Shown here: positions 12,459-22,378 of the stretch, in pieces
How the letters are laid out: each line of letters begins with the position of its first letter
Numbering within the stretch: position 1 is the stretch's first letter
Source: Microbacterium sp. cf046
GTDB taxonomy: Bacteria; Actinomycetota; Actinomycetes; Actinomycetales; Microbacteriaceae
Direction of reading: 5' to 3'
Assembly (NCBI RefSeq): GCF_900114345.1
Contig: NZ_FOZJ01000003.1
Location: 806,001-870,000, forward strand
DNA length: 64,000 nt
Position numbers and translations under genes: made by a program
The notes under the pieces: generated by a model
Seen by the model: only the letters and a program-made list of their open reading frames with translations
Databases searched by the model: none
What the model was told of the DNA's origin: nothing

Positions 12459-14732
12459 CTACCTTGCGCGCGTGGTCGCTCCCGAACCGGCGTAGACGCT
12501 GCCGGGGCGCACGATCAGCGAGCGGGGCACGAGGAGCGCGAGCAGCCGTCGAGGCGTGTCGACCGCCGCGAGCATCGCGCCGCGCACCGTGATGGCGGCA
12601 TCCGCGATCGCATCGCCCTGCCAGAAGGCATGCTTGCCCCCCGGCGCATAGCTCGCGCGCTCGATCGCGCTGATCAGCAGGCTCATCTCCGCGTGCGGCG
12701 CGCCGTGGAACTCGACGAGCCGGGTGCCGAGAGTACGGGGCGTCTCGCTTGCCGGCACGTCGATTCCGAGGTCGATCGCGGCGTCCTGCACAGCGAGCCA
12801 CGCCGCCGCCGCATCGCCGCTGCGGGCGGAGGTGAGCATCTGCCGGCGGCGAAGCTCGCGGATGAGCGCGGGGATCGCCAGGGCGAACAGGATGCCGAGC
12901 GCGACGGTCAGGGCGGGCATCGGGTTGACCGCGCCGGTCGAGGAGCCGGCTTCTGCGCCGTTCTGCCCCAGGTTCGGGTCGTCGGGGGAGAGCCCGGCCG
13001 CGCCCGAGGCCGATGAGCTCGGCGCAGGAGTCGGGGCGTTCGGGTCGTCTGCGCTGCCCGGGACCGATCCGGCCGCGGTGAAGCTGGTCGGCACGCCGAG
13101 GCCGTTTGTCGGCTCGAAGGGCACCCATCCGATGCCCTCGAACAGCACCTCCGGCCACGCGTGCAGCTGACCGCTGGATACGGAGTAGATGGTTTCGCGC
13201 TCGACGGCGTCGCTCGTGGCGCTGCCCGGCAGGTAGCCGACGACGATGCGGCTCGGCATCCCGAGCGTGCGGGCCATCAGCGCGAACGCGGACGCGAAGT
13301 GGATGCAGTAGCCCTCACGCACCTCGAGGAACTTCGCCACCGCGTCGGTGCCCGACCCGTCGAAGCCTTCGTCCACGGGGGCGTCGAGCGAGTACCGGAA
13401 CTCCGAGCTGCGGAACCAGGTCTGCAGGGCGATGAGCGCGTCGTAGTCGTTGGTGGTACCCGTGGTGACCTCGGTGGCGAGCTCACCGACGATCGGCGAG
13501 ATGTCGGCAGGGAGGCTCGTGGTGCCGTCGCGCTGCTCGGGACCTCCTGCGGGATGCGCGCGGATCTGCTCCAGCGTGGGCCGCGGCACGTTGGTGATGA
13601 CCTCGTAGTTCTGCCCCTGGGTCGTCCCCGCCTGCGCGAGCACGGTGCGGTTGTACGGGGCGGCGGCCCACTGGCCCTGCAGCCCGTTGACGTCCACGGC
13701 CGGGTAGGCGATCGGCAGCCACGGCGACGCGAGGTTGAGCACCTCGACGGTCGTGACGTACTCGGCGAGGCGGATGTCGCTGTCGACCGAGACGCCGCCG
13801 AGTCCCTCCTCGCTCTCGAGCGGAACCGTGCGCACCCGATCGGGCTCCCACACGTCGCCCTCCAGCTGCGAGAGGGTCGTGGCGCGCAGGTACGGTGCCG
13901 TGGGTCCGCTGCTGCGCACGTGCATCACCTCGACCTCGCGGGGTCGGCGCAGGTCGTCTCCGAGCTGCAGCGTCGCATCGATGCCGGGGCCGTTGCCGAT
14001 CGTTCCCGACCCGGCGCGCGCCACTGGCTGCGGCAGCATCGGCACGGCGACCAGGGCCACGATGACGGCGATCGCACCGATTCCCATCGCGGTGGCCGGC
14101 ACGCCGGCCGTTCGGGTCGCCTCGCGATCGAGCGGCTCCTCGCGGGAGCGCGTGTCGGTGCGCATCAGGAAGAGGATCGCGGCGGCGAGGAGCACGAACG
14201 CCATGATGTCGACTTCGCCGGGCACGGCGATCGAAGGGATGAGCGAGACCGCGATGAGTCCGATCGCGGCGAGGAGCGGCATCCGAGCGGTCAGCACGAC
14301 ATGGTCGACGATGATCGTGAGCAGCCCCGTGCCGCCGACGATGAGCATCGACAGCGCCATGCTCGCCTCGAGCGGGGCGGCTCCGACCGCGATCTCCTCA
14401 CCGGCGAGCGTGAGCAGGCCCGGCAGGTCGCGGATGGTCTCGGGAGTGGGGATCACCCACAGCAGGGCGGTGTCGCGCAGGAACACCAGCATCATGAAGA
14501 CGACCCAGACGGATGCCTCCACCAGGCTCACCGCAAGCGCCGGGAGCCGGTACCGACGGGCGATGAAGCCCGCCGCGAGCACGGCGACCGCGAGCACGAT
14601 CGCTCCCAGCAGCCAGCTGCTGGGCCGGACCACGCGCATGAGCGGCAGCAGTGACGCGAAGACCGCGACGAGGACGCCGATCGTCAGGGTCAGGTCCGCG
14701 CCGCGCCTGGCGGGCCGCTCATCGGAGGGCAT
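12459..14732 (-). CDS. TgpA-like membrane transglutaminase-domain protein
   Basis: This 757-residue protein has about six N-terminal membrane helices (residues ~15-240), a large extracytoplasmic region, a transglutaminase-like domain (~390-540), a Pro/Ser-rich linker, one more membrane helix (~610-630) and a cytoplasmic C-terminal part. The catalytic motif G-Y-C-I-H-F-A-S-A supplies Cys and H-A-W-P-E-V supplies His. The third residue, usually Asp, falls in W-V-P-F-E-P-T, where Glu is present, as in many TgpA proteins. It is the last gene of the MoxR-DUF58-TgpA operon (14-base overlap with DUF58), a widespread set linked to envelope functions. Confidence 0.9.
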   Translation of the reverse strand: MPSDERPARRGADLTLTIGVLVAVFASLLPLMRVVRPSSWLLGAIVLAVAVLAAGFIARRYRLPALAVSLVEASVWVVFMMLVFLRDTALLWVIPTPETIRDLPGLLTLAGEEIAVGAAPLEASMALSMLIVGGTGLLTIIVDHVVLTARMPLLAAIGLIAVSLIPSIAVPGEVDIMAFVLLAAAILFLMRTDTRSREEPLDREATRTAGVPATAMGIGAIAVIVALVAVPMLPQPVARAGSGTIGNGPGIDATLQLGDDLRRPREVEVMHVRSSGPTAPYLRATTLSQLEGDVWEPDRVRTVPLESEEGLGGVSVDSDIRLAEYVTTVEVLNLASPWLPIAYPAVDVNGLQGQWAAAPYNRTVLAQAGTTQGQNYEVITNVPRPTLEQIRAHPAGGPEQRDGTTSLPADISPIVGELATEVTTGTTNDYDALIALQTWFRSSEFRYSLDAPVDEGFDGSGTDAVAKFLEVREGYCIHFASAFALMARTLGMPSRIVVGYLPGSATSDAVERETIYSVSSGQLHAWPEVLFEGIGWVPFEPTNGLGVPTSFTAAGSVPGSADDPNAPTPAPSSSASGAAGLSPDDPNLGQNGAEAGSSTGAVNPMPALTVALGILFALAIPALIRELRRRQMLTSARSGDAAAAWLAVQDAAIDLGIDVPASETPRTLGTRLVEFHGAPHAEMSLLISAIERASYAPGGKHAFWQGDAIADAAITVRGAMLAAVDTPRRLLALLVPRSLIVRPGSVYAGSGATTRAR

Positions 14733-15966
14733 GACTCACCCCCCGTTCGGCAGCCCCCGACCAGGCGGCCGCGAGATCCCCGTCCGGATCCACGGCGGAG
14801 GTGTGCCAGCCGAGGTCCGCGGCGCGCTCCAGCGAGTCGCCGACCGGGGCGACGGCGAGCAGCATCGCGAGGGTGCTGTGGTGGGCGACCGGAGCGATGA
14901 TCTCGGCATCCGCCGGGTCGAACCGGCCGACGATCAGCACGACCGGGCCGGTCATGACCCCGGCGAACACGCGGACGAGCTTGCCCAGATGCTCGTCACG
15001 TCGGGCCGTCAGCGTCGCGAACTGGTTGACGAGCCCCTCGACCTCGGTCATGTCGCCGCCGTCGATGCGCTCGGCCAGGAGCGTGCCGTCCGAATCGATC
15101 ACCTCGACCGCGTACCCGTCGTGCACGAGTCGGCTGACCACCGACACGCAGGCCGACACCGCGGCCTCGAACCCGGGGTCGGCGCCTGGCGCCTGCATCG
15201 CCTCGGGCGAGAAGCGCAGCACTCCGCGATCGATGACGACGGTGGCCTCAGGGGTGGACTCCTGCTCCTCCTGCCGCACCATCAGCTCATCGCGGTGTGC
15301 CGTGGCGCGCCAGTGGATGCGGCGCATCGAGTCGCCCGGGACATACGGCCGCGCGATGAGGTTGTCGGCGCCCTGGCCGAGCTGGTTGTTCGTGGTGTGC
15401 AGCGTGCCGCCGGCTTCGCCGGCGAAGTTGCTGAGCGCGGGCAGATCCGTGACGGCGGGTGCGACCGTCACCGGCGTCCGCTCCCCGAAGACGGTCGTGC
15501 GGCGCGCCAGGCCGAACGGGTCGGTCGAGGTCACCTGCAACGGACCGAGGGGATGGATGCCGCGGCGTGCGCCCGTGACCGAGTACGAGAGCTGCACGAT
15601 GCGCTCCGCGCCCCGCAGGCCCGAGCCGAGCGCCGGAAAGACGCCGTGCGCCTTCGCGGCGAGCCCCTTCGGCACCGTGTCGCGCCAAGTGCCCGGCGCA
15701 GTCGGCAGCGCCGTGCGGACCCCGACCCGCACGGTCACGAGCGCATCGCGTCCGACGGTCGCGACATCCGGCGACAGGGAGCGGGTCACCGTGTCGGAAC
15801 GCCGCGTCAGGTACAGCGAGGCGACGCTCGCGCCGAGCACGGCGATCAGGAGGATGCCGAAGTACATCAGCTCGGTGATCCCGACCTCGTTCGCGATGAT
15901 GAAGCACGCCACGGCCAGCAGCAGAGCGCCCGTCCCGCGGGCGGTCAGTGGCCAGAGGCGTCTCAT
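14719..15966 (-). CDS. DUF58 domain protein
   Basis: This 415-residue protein has two N-terminal membrane helices (~10-52), a beta-rich region, and the DUF58 core with the signature G-D-S-M-R-R-I-H-W-R-A-T-A (~210-225), then a von Willebrand-A-like C-terminal part. DUF58 proteins are thought to partner MoxR ATPases as vWA-type clients. The gene sits 7 bases downstream of moxR and overlaps the TgpA gene. Confidence 0.9.
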   Translation of the reverse strand: MRRLWPLTARGTGALLLAVACFIIANEVGITELMYFGILLIAVLGASVASLYLTRRSDTVTRSLSPDVATVGRDALVTVRVGVRTALPTAPGTWRDTVPKGLAAKAHGVFPALGSGLRGAERIVQLSYSVTGARRGIHPLGPLQVTSTDPFGLARRTTVFGERTPVTVAPAVTDLPALSNFAGEAGGTLHTTNNQLGQGADNLIARPYVPGDSMRRIHWRATAHRDELMVRQEEQESTPEATVVIDRGVLRFSPEAMQAPGADPGFEAAVSACVSVVSRLVHDGYAVEVIDSDGTLLAERIDGGDMTEVEGLVNQFATLTARRDEHLGKLVRVFAGVMTGPVVLIVGRFDPADAEIIAPVAHHSTLAMLLAVAPVGDSLERAADLGWHTSAVDPDGDLAAAWSGAAERGVSHALR

Positions 15967-15973
15967 CGGGATC

Positions 15974-16990
<1,017 letters not shown>

Positions 16991-17158
16991 GAGCGACCCC
17001 CCAGAATCGGCGTCCGCAGGCGTCGTCGCCCACCGTTCGATCGTAACCCGCGCTCGCGCGCGATGGGTCTGGGAGATCGCTGTCCGTCGTGGCCGCCGCT
17101 CGGATCCCGGATCAGCAGAGCGTGCGCAACTCCTCGGTGCGACGGCATGATGGGCACC

Positions 17159-17617
17159 ATGAGCGACAGCGCCCGACGATCCCGGACCATTCTGATCGCG
17201 TTGATCGCGGGTGTCGCCCTGGTCGTCGTGATCGCGCTGATCGCCGTGTTCGCGCGGGGCGGTCCTGCGCAGTACGCGGCGGACACCCCTGAGGGCGTCG
17301 TGCAGCGGTATTCGCAGGCCGTCGTCGACGGGGACGTCTCGACCGCCCTCACCTACCTCGTTCCCGAGATCGCGGACACGTGCGACCGGATCCCGGTGGG
17401 GACCGACGACATGCGCATCACGCTCCTGGAGACGACCGAGCGAGACGACACGGCCCGCGTGCAGGTGCTCGTCGTCACTGTGTACGGATCCGACCCGCTG
17501 GGGTCGAGCGAGTACGAGAGCGAAGAGGTCTTCGAGCTCGTCAGGGCCGGCGGCGACTGGCTGATCGAGACGGTCCCATGGTCGCTCGCGGTCTGCGTCG
17601 ACGGGGGTGCGCAGTGA
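17159..17617 (+). CDS. membrane-anchored NTF2-like hypothetical protein
   Basis: This 152-residue protein has one N-terminal membrane anchor (~10-35) and an extracytoplasmic domain beginning D-T-P-E-G-V-V-Q-R-Y-S-Q-A-V-x-D-G-D, the usual start of NTF2-like or DUF4878-like accessory domains. It holds two cysteines (A-D-T-C-D-R and L-A-V-C-V-D). Function is unknown. Its stop overlaps the GTG of the DUF5671 membrane protein, so the two are coupled. Nearby upstream ATGs at 17147 and 17150 are possible starts. Confidence 0.7.
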   Translation: MSDSARRSRTILIALIAGVALVVVIALIAVFARGGPAQYAADTPEGVVQRYSQAVVDGDVSTALTYLVPEIADTCDRIPVGTDDMRITLLETTERDDTARVQVLVVTVYGSDPLGSSEYESEEVFELVRAGGDWLIETVPWSLAVCVDGGAQ

Positions 17618-19299
17618 CGATCCCGGATGGGCCGCAGGCAGACCCCGGCGCCGTGACGCCGGCGGAATCCGGGTCGCCCGGATCGACCGGGCCGGGCTCG
17701 CTCGGCCGGGCGCAGACGGTCGTGCGACGGATCATCGTGTTCGTCATCCTGTTCGCGCTGGTCGTCATCGCAGCGATCGGGCTCAGCGGTCTGATCGAGC
17801 GGGTGATCGGGGCGGGCAGCGCGCTCATCGTCGACGACTCCGGCCTCGCGAGGTCGCTCGCGTTCACGCTGATCGCGGGGCCGCTGGCCGGGCTGCTGTG
17901 GTGGTGGCAACGGCGCCGACTCGCGGATCCGGCCGAGCGCGCGTCGCTCGTGTGGGCGCTCTACCTGACCGCGATGTCGCTCACGTCGCTCATCGTGGCC
18001 ACCGTCGACCTCGCCTCCGCGGCGGCCGCGGGCATCGACGGGCAGTGGCGCCCGGCCGATGTGGCGACCGGCGTGGTCTGGCTCGGGGTGTGGTTCTGGC
18101 ATCGGCACATGCGCCGCAGCGCGGCGACCGCACCGACCCGCTTGGTCGGCGTCCCCGATCAGCTCTCGGCGCTGTACGGCCTCGTGGTCGCCGCATCCGG
18201 TGCGATCGCGGTGATCGCGCAGCTCGTCTCGCGGGCGCTCATCGATCCCGCCCTCGTGCTCGTGTCCTCCCAGTCCTGGGTGATCAGCGCGCTCCAAGCA
18301 CTCGCCTGGTGCGCGATCGGCGCGCTCGTGTGGTGGTGGCACTGGTTCCGCGAGCGGGCGAGCCACGCTCCCGGCGCGTTCTCCGCGGTCATCCTGGTCG
18401 TCGTGGTCGGTGCGGCGGCGGCGACGACCCTCTTCGCGATCGCGACGATCCTGTTCGCTGTGCTGCGCGTGCTGTTCGACTCGGCTCCGCTCGCCGAGGT
18501 GCTCTCGGAACTTGATGTCGCGATCGCGGCGGGACTGATCGGCGCGATCGTGTGGGCATATCACGCGCAGGTGCTCACCGGGAGGTCGGCGCAGGTCCGC
18601 AGCGCGGGTCGCCTCGTGGTCTCGGCGATCGCGCTCATCGGGGCGGCGAGCGGATTCGGCGTGGTCGTGAACGCCCTGCTGGCGACGTTCGGCGACACCC
18701 TCGTCGACGACGATCCCCGCACCCTGCTGCTCGGCGGCATCAGCGCGCTCGTGGTCGGGGCGCCGACCTGGTGGCTGGCATGGCGGCCGACGCGGGCAGT
18801 CGCGGCTGATGAGGCGGCCGATCCCGCGCGCCGGGTGTACCTGGTCGCCGTCTTCGGCGCGAGCGCGATCGTCGCGATCGTCGCGGTGCTGATCATCGGG
18901 TACCGGCTCTTCGAGTTCGGGCTGGACGCCGGCGGGGCGAGCGGGCTCGTGGAGCGCATCCGCGCCCCCCTCGGAGTCCTCACCGCGACCGCCGTCGTTT
19001 TCGCGTACCACTTCACGATCTGGCGCCGCGATCGCTCCCTCGCCGGCACCATCGCCCGGCGGCAGACGATCGGGCGGCTGATCCTCGTCACGGCAGGGGA
19101 TGCCGACGGCCTCGCGGGCGCACTGCACACCGAGACCGGCGCCACGGTCAGCGTGTGGCGCTCGGCCGACCCCACGGCGCTCCTGCGCGAGACGGACCTG
19201 CCCGCACTGCAGGAGGCGCTCGCCGGCGTCACCGCGCCGCGGGTGCTGGTCATTCCCGAGGCCGGCGGGGGAGTGCGGGTCGTGCCGCTCGCGGACTGA
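17614..19299 (+). CDS. multi-pass DUF5671-type membrane protein
   Basis: This 561-residue protein has about twelve hydrophobic segments. A repeating pattern places a Trp/His-rich turn after a helix: W-W-W-Q-R-R-R, W-F-W-H-R-H-M, W-W-W-H-W-F, W-A-Y-H-A-Q, F-A-Y-H-F-T-I-W. This matches repeated DUF5671 units of unknown function. The ~80-residue C-terminal part is soluble. Translation starts at a GTG that overlaps the preceding stop (GTGA). The SRP RNA gene follows immediately downstream. Confidence 0.8.
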   Translation: MTIPDGPQADPGAVTPAESGSPGSTGPGSLGRAQTVVRRIIVFVILFALVVIAAIGLSGLIERVIGAGSALIVDDSGLARSLAFTLIAGPLAGLLWWWQRRRLADPAERASLVWALYLTAMSLTSLIVATVDLASAAAAGIDGQWRPADVATGVVWLGVWFWHRHMRRSAATAPTRLVGVPDQLSALYGLVVAASGAIAVIAQLVSRALIDPALVLVSSQSWVISALQALAWCAIGALVWWWHWFRERASHAPGAFSAVILVVVVGAAAATTLFAIATILFAVLRVLFDSAPLAEVLSELDVAIAAGLIGAIVWAYHAQVLTGRSAQVRSAGRLVVSAIALIGAASGFGVVVNALLATFGDTLVDDDPRTLLLGGISALVVGAPTWWLAWRPTRAVAADEAADPARRVYLVAVFGASAIVAIVAVLIIGYRLFEFGLDAGGASGLVERIRAPLGVLTATAVVFAYHFTIWRRDRSLAGTIARRQTIGRLILVTAGDADGLAGALHTETGATVSVWRSADPTALLRETDLPALQEALAGVTAPRVLVIPEAGGGVRVVPLAD

Positions 19300-19335
19300 C
19301 GGAGGCCGTCCCGCGGTGCGGTTAGACTTGTCTCA

Positions 19336-19425
19336 GCTCTCCGCGAGGCGGCATCCAGGCCAACTCCCCCAGGACGGAAACGTAGCAAGGGTAACCAGGC
19401 TCTGCCGGGTTCGCGGAGAGTCTTA
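19336..19425 (+). ncRNA. ffs: signal recognition particle RNA (4.5S, small bacterial type)
   Basis: The universally conserved SRP core is present: the GGACGGAAACGTAGCAAGGG motif at 19372-19391 with the internal-loop partners on both sides. The ends pair over ten bases (CTCTCCGCGA at 19337 with TCGCGGAGAG at 19411). A T-rich stretch after 19420 may terminate it. A TAGACT -10 box at 19323-19328 fits its transcription start. The exact 5' and 3' ends are approximate. Confidence 0.93.
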
Positions 19426-19449
19426 CTCTTTCCGGCGGCGACGAGGCCG

Positions 19450-20139
19450 TCAGCGCATGAACGGGCCGTCGATCGCCGCCCATTGCAGGAGCATGATCGT
19501 CTTCGCGTCCTGGATCCGCCCGTCGCGGATCATCCCGAGCGATTCGTCGAAGTCCACCTCGATGACGTCGATGTCCTCGCCCTCGTGCTCGAGTCCGCCC
19601 CCCACGCCCGTGCGGGACGACGCGTCGTACGGCGCCGCGAAGAAGTGGATCCGCTCGGTGACCGATCCGGGGCTCATGTACACGTCGTACACGTGCCGGA
19701 GCTCGCCGATCTGGACACCGGTCTCCTCGGCCGCCTCGCGTCGGATCGCCGTCATCGCGTCGTCGTCGTCGAGGAGCCCGGCGGCGGTCTCGATCAGCAT
19801 GCCGTCGGGGTGGTCGTTGACGTACACCGGGTAGCGGAACTGGCGGGTCAGCAGCACGGTGTGCAGATCGCGGTTGTACAGCAGCACCGTGGCCCCGTTT
19901 CCGCGATCGTAGGTCTCGCGCTGCTGCCGCGACCACGTGCCGTCCTCTGCCCGGTAGTCGAGGGTCGTGCGTCGCAGCACGTGCCAGCCAGCGGCGAGCA
20001 GTTCGACATCGACCACGCGCACGCGCGGATTGCGGTCGAGGTCGAGCCCCGTCCGGTGCAGGCCCGTCCGCCCGCGGTGATCGGGGACGTCGGCGCCGGG
20101 GGTCGATGCTGCGCGAGGGGAGGATGCCGCGTCGGTCAT
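19450..20139 (-). CDS. nudK: Nudix hydrolase, NudK-like (GDP-mannose pyrophosphatase family)
   Basis: This 229-residue protein has a Nudix box of the NudK subtype (A-G-L-L-D-D-D-D, then R-R-E-A-A-E-E-T-G). It is followed by the NudK-specific Y-M-S-P-G-S-V-T-E-R-I-H-F-F and G-G-G-L-E-x-E-G-E-D-I-D-V segments. E. coli NudK cleaves GDP-mannose and other nucleotide sugars to the monophosphates. The first ~35 residues are an unrelated polar extension. It is convergent with ffs and divergent from pta. TAGGCT ends 7 bases before its ATG, so it is probably leaderless. Confidence 0.85.
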   Translation of the reverse strand: MTDAASSPRAASTPGADVPDHRGRTGLHRTGLDLDRNPRVRVVDVELLAAGWHVLRRTTLDYRAEDGTWSRQQRETYDRGNGATVLLYNRDLHTVLLTRQFRYPVYVNDHPDGMLIETAAGLLDDDDAMTAIRREAAEETGVQIGELRHVYDVYMSPGSVTERIHFFAAPYDASSRTGVGGGLEHEGEDIDVIEVDFDESLGMIRDGRIQDAKTIMLLQWAAIDGPFMR

Positions 20140-20146
20140 GGATCGG

Positions 20147-20152
20147 AGCCTA
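20147..20152 (-). promoter_or_regulatory. -10 box for leaderless nudK-like gene
   Basis: On the minus strand TAGGCT ends 7 bases before the ATG at 20139. The -35 region is not consensus. Confidence 0.5.
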
Positions 20153-20221
20153 ACGCCGCGGAGCGGCGCGAGTCCCTTTCGGCTCCGCCGAACACCCCGG
20201 GCGAGCGAACCGGCGCGGGCC

Positions 20222-20227
20222 TAGGCT
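20222..20227 (+). promoter_or_regulatory. -10 box for leaderless pta
   Basis: TAGGCT ends 6 bases before the GTG at 20234. No Shine-Dalgarno sequence precedes the start. Confidence 0.55.
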
Positions 20228-20233
20228 GACCTC

Positions 20234-22378
20234 GTGGCGCAGAGCATCTTCATCACATCGGCAGAGGGCCATTCGGGTAAGTCGACCGTGGCGCTCGGTG
20301 TCCTCGACGCGCTCAGCCATGCGACCCCGCGCGTGGGCGTCTTCCGCGCGATCGCGCGCTCGACGGTCGAGCCCGACTACGTGCTGGAGATGCTGCTCGC
20401 CCACGACGGCGTCGACCTCCCGTACGACGAATGCATCGGCGTGACGTACGACGACGTGCGCACCGATCCGGATGCCGCCCTCGCGATGATCGTCGAACGA
20501 TACAAGGCCGTCGAGGGTCAGTGCGACGCGGTCGTGGTGGTCGGCAGTGACTACACGGATGTCGGCAGCCCGGCTGAACTCGCCTACAACGCCCGGATCG
20601 CCGCGAACCTCGGCACGCCGGTGCTGCTCGTCCTCGGCGGACGGTCGACCCACGATGAGACGCAGCCGGAGCTGCTGGGCTCGTCCTCGCCGCGCACAGC
20701 GTCGGAGATGGGCCAGATCGCCGATCTCGCGCTCGCCGAGCTCACCCATGGCCGGGCCGAGCTGTTCGCGGTCGTCGCGAACCGTGCGGATCCCGACACC
20801 GCGCCGGAGGCGATCGCGGCGATCGAGCACTCGCTGGCCGCGGTGCTGAGCCCGGGGCACGCGAAGGTGCCGGTGTGGGCGATCCCCGAGGATCGCTATC
20901 TCGTCGCCCCCTCGATGCGCGGGATCATGCGCTCGGTCGACGGCGAACTGCTCGCCGGCGATCCCGATCGGCTCACGCGTGAGGCGCTCGGGGTGGTGGT
21001 GGCCGGCATGTCGATGGTCAACGTCCTTCCGCGTCTTCTCGAAGGGGCGGTCGTCATCATCCCCGCTGATCGCTCGGAGGTGCTGCTCGCGACGCTCCTC
21101 GCCAACGCGTCCGGCACATTCCCGTCGATCTCGGGCATCGTGCTCAACGGCGGATTCGATCTGCCCGAACCGATCATGCGGCTGATCGACGGCCTCGGAT
21201 CCAACGTCCCGATCATCACGACCGACCTGGGGACGTATCAGACGGCCGCCCGCATCATGAGCACGCGCGGTCGCCTCGCCGCGGACTCGCAGCGACGATA
21301 CGACAGCGCCCTCAGTCTGTTCGAGACGAACGTCGACACCGATGAGCTGCTGCGCTCCTTCGGCGTCGCGCGGCCCACCGTGGTGACTCCGCTCATGTTC
21401 CAGTTCCAGCTGATCGAGCGCGCCCGCGCGGAGCGCAAGCGCATCGTGCTGCCCGAGGGAGGCGACGACCGCGTGCTGCGCGCCGCGGCGACCGTGCTCA
21501 AGCGCGGGATCGCCGACCTCGTGATCCTGGGCGAGCCGTTCGAGGTGCGCGCACGGGCGATCGAGCTGGGCATCGACATCAAGCACGCGGAGGTGCTCTC
21601 GCCGTTCGACCCGGTGCACGTCGCGAAATTCGCCGAGGAGTACGCACGGCTGCGGGCCCACAAAGGGGTCACGCTCGGCCAGGCCGCCGACACCGTCACG
21701 GACGCGTCGTACTTCGGCACCCTGATGGTGCACCTGGGCTTCGCCGACGGGATGGTCTCCGGCGCGGCGCACACGACCGCGCAGACGATTCGACCGGCGT
21801 TCGAGATCATCAAGACCAAGCCCGGTGTGTCGGTCGTCTCATCGGTGTTCCTCATGGCGCTCGCCGATCGCGTGCTCGTCTACGGCGACTGCGCGGTGAT
21901 CCCCGACCCGACCTCCGAGCAGCTGGCCGACATCGCGGTCTCGTCGGCGACCACCGCGACGCAGTTCGGCATCGAGCCGCGCATCGCGATGCTCTCGTAT
22001 TCGACGGGCGAGTCCGGGTCGGGCGCCGAGGTGGAGAAGGTGCGCGAGGCGACGGCTCTGGTGCGCAAGCGTGCACCGCAGCTCCTGGTGGAGGGGCCGA
22101 TCCAGTACGACGCGGCAGCCGACATCGCCGTCGCCGCGGCGAAGATGCCCGGATCAGAGGTCGCCGGGCGCGCGACGGTGTTCATCTTCCCCGACCTGAA
22201 CACCGGCAACAACACGTACAAGGCCGTGCAGCGTTCGGCGGGTGCCGTCGCGATCGGACCGGTCCTGCAGGGTCTGAACAGACCGATCAACGACCTGTCA
22301 CGAGGTGCACTCGTCGATGACATCGTCAACACGATCGCGATCACCGCGATCCAGGCGCAGAGCGAGGGTCCCGCATGA
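20234..22378 (+). CDS. pta: phosphate acetyltransferase
   Basis: This 714-residue long-form Pta has an N-terminal P-loop-like BioD/AAA_26 domain (S-A-E-G-H-S-G-K-S-T at ~9-18), a central DRTGG domain (~215-330) and the C-terminal catalytic PTA domain (~390-710, with V-L-P-E-G-G-D-D-R and F-P-D-L-N-T-G-N-N-T-Y-K-A). It interconverts acetyl-CoA and acetyl phosphate. Its stop overlaps the acetate kinase start (ATGA), the classical pta-ackA operon. The length is typical of the family. Confidence 0.97.
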   Translation: MAQSIFITSAEGHSGKSTVALGVLDALSHATPRVGVFRAIARSTVEPDYVLEMLLAHDGVDLPYDECIGVTYDDVRTDPDAALAMIVERYKAVEGQCDAVVVVGSDYTDVGSPAELAYNARIAANLGTPVLLVLGGRSTHDETQPELLGSSSPRTASEMGQIADLALAELTHGRAELFAVVANRADPDTAPEAIAAIEHSLAAVLSPGHAKVPVWAIPEDRYLVAPSMRGIMRSVDGELLAGDPDRLTREALGVVVAGMSMVNVLPRLLEGAVVIIPADRSEVLLATLLANASGTFPSISGIVLNGGFDLPEPIMRLIDGLGSNVPIITTDLGTYQTAARIMSTRGRLAADSQRRYDSALSLFETNVDTDELLRSFGVARPTVVTPLMFQFQLIERARAERKRIVLPEGGDDRVLRAAATVLKRGIADLVILGEPFEVRARAIELGIDIKHAEVLSPFDPVHVAKFAEEYARLRAHKGVTLGQAADTVTDASYFGTLMVHLGFADGMVSGAAHTTAQTIRPAFEIIKTKPGVSVVSSVFLMALADRVLVYGDCAVIPDPTSEQLADIAVSSATTATQFGIEPRIAMLSYSTGESGSGAEVEKVREATALVRKRAPQLLVEGPIQYDAAADIAVAAAKMPGSEVAGRATVFIFPDLNTGNNTYKAVQRSAGAVAIGPVLQGLNRPINDLSRGALVDDIVNTIAITAIQAQSEGPA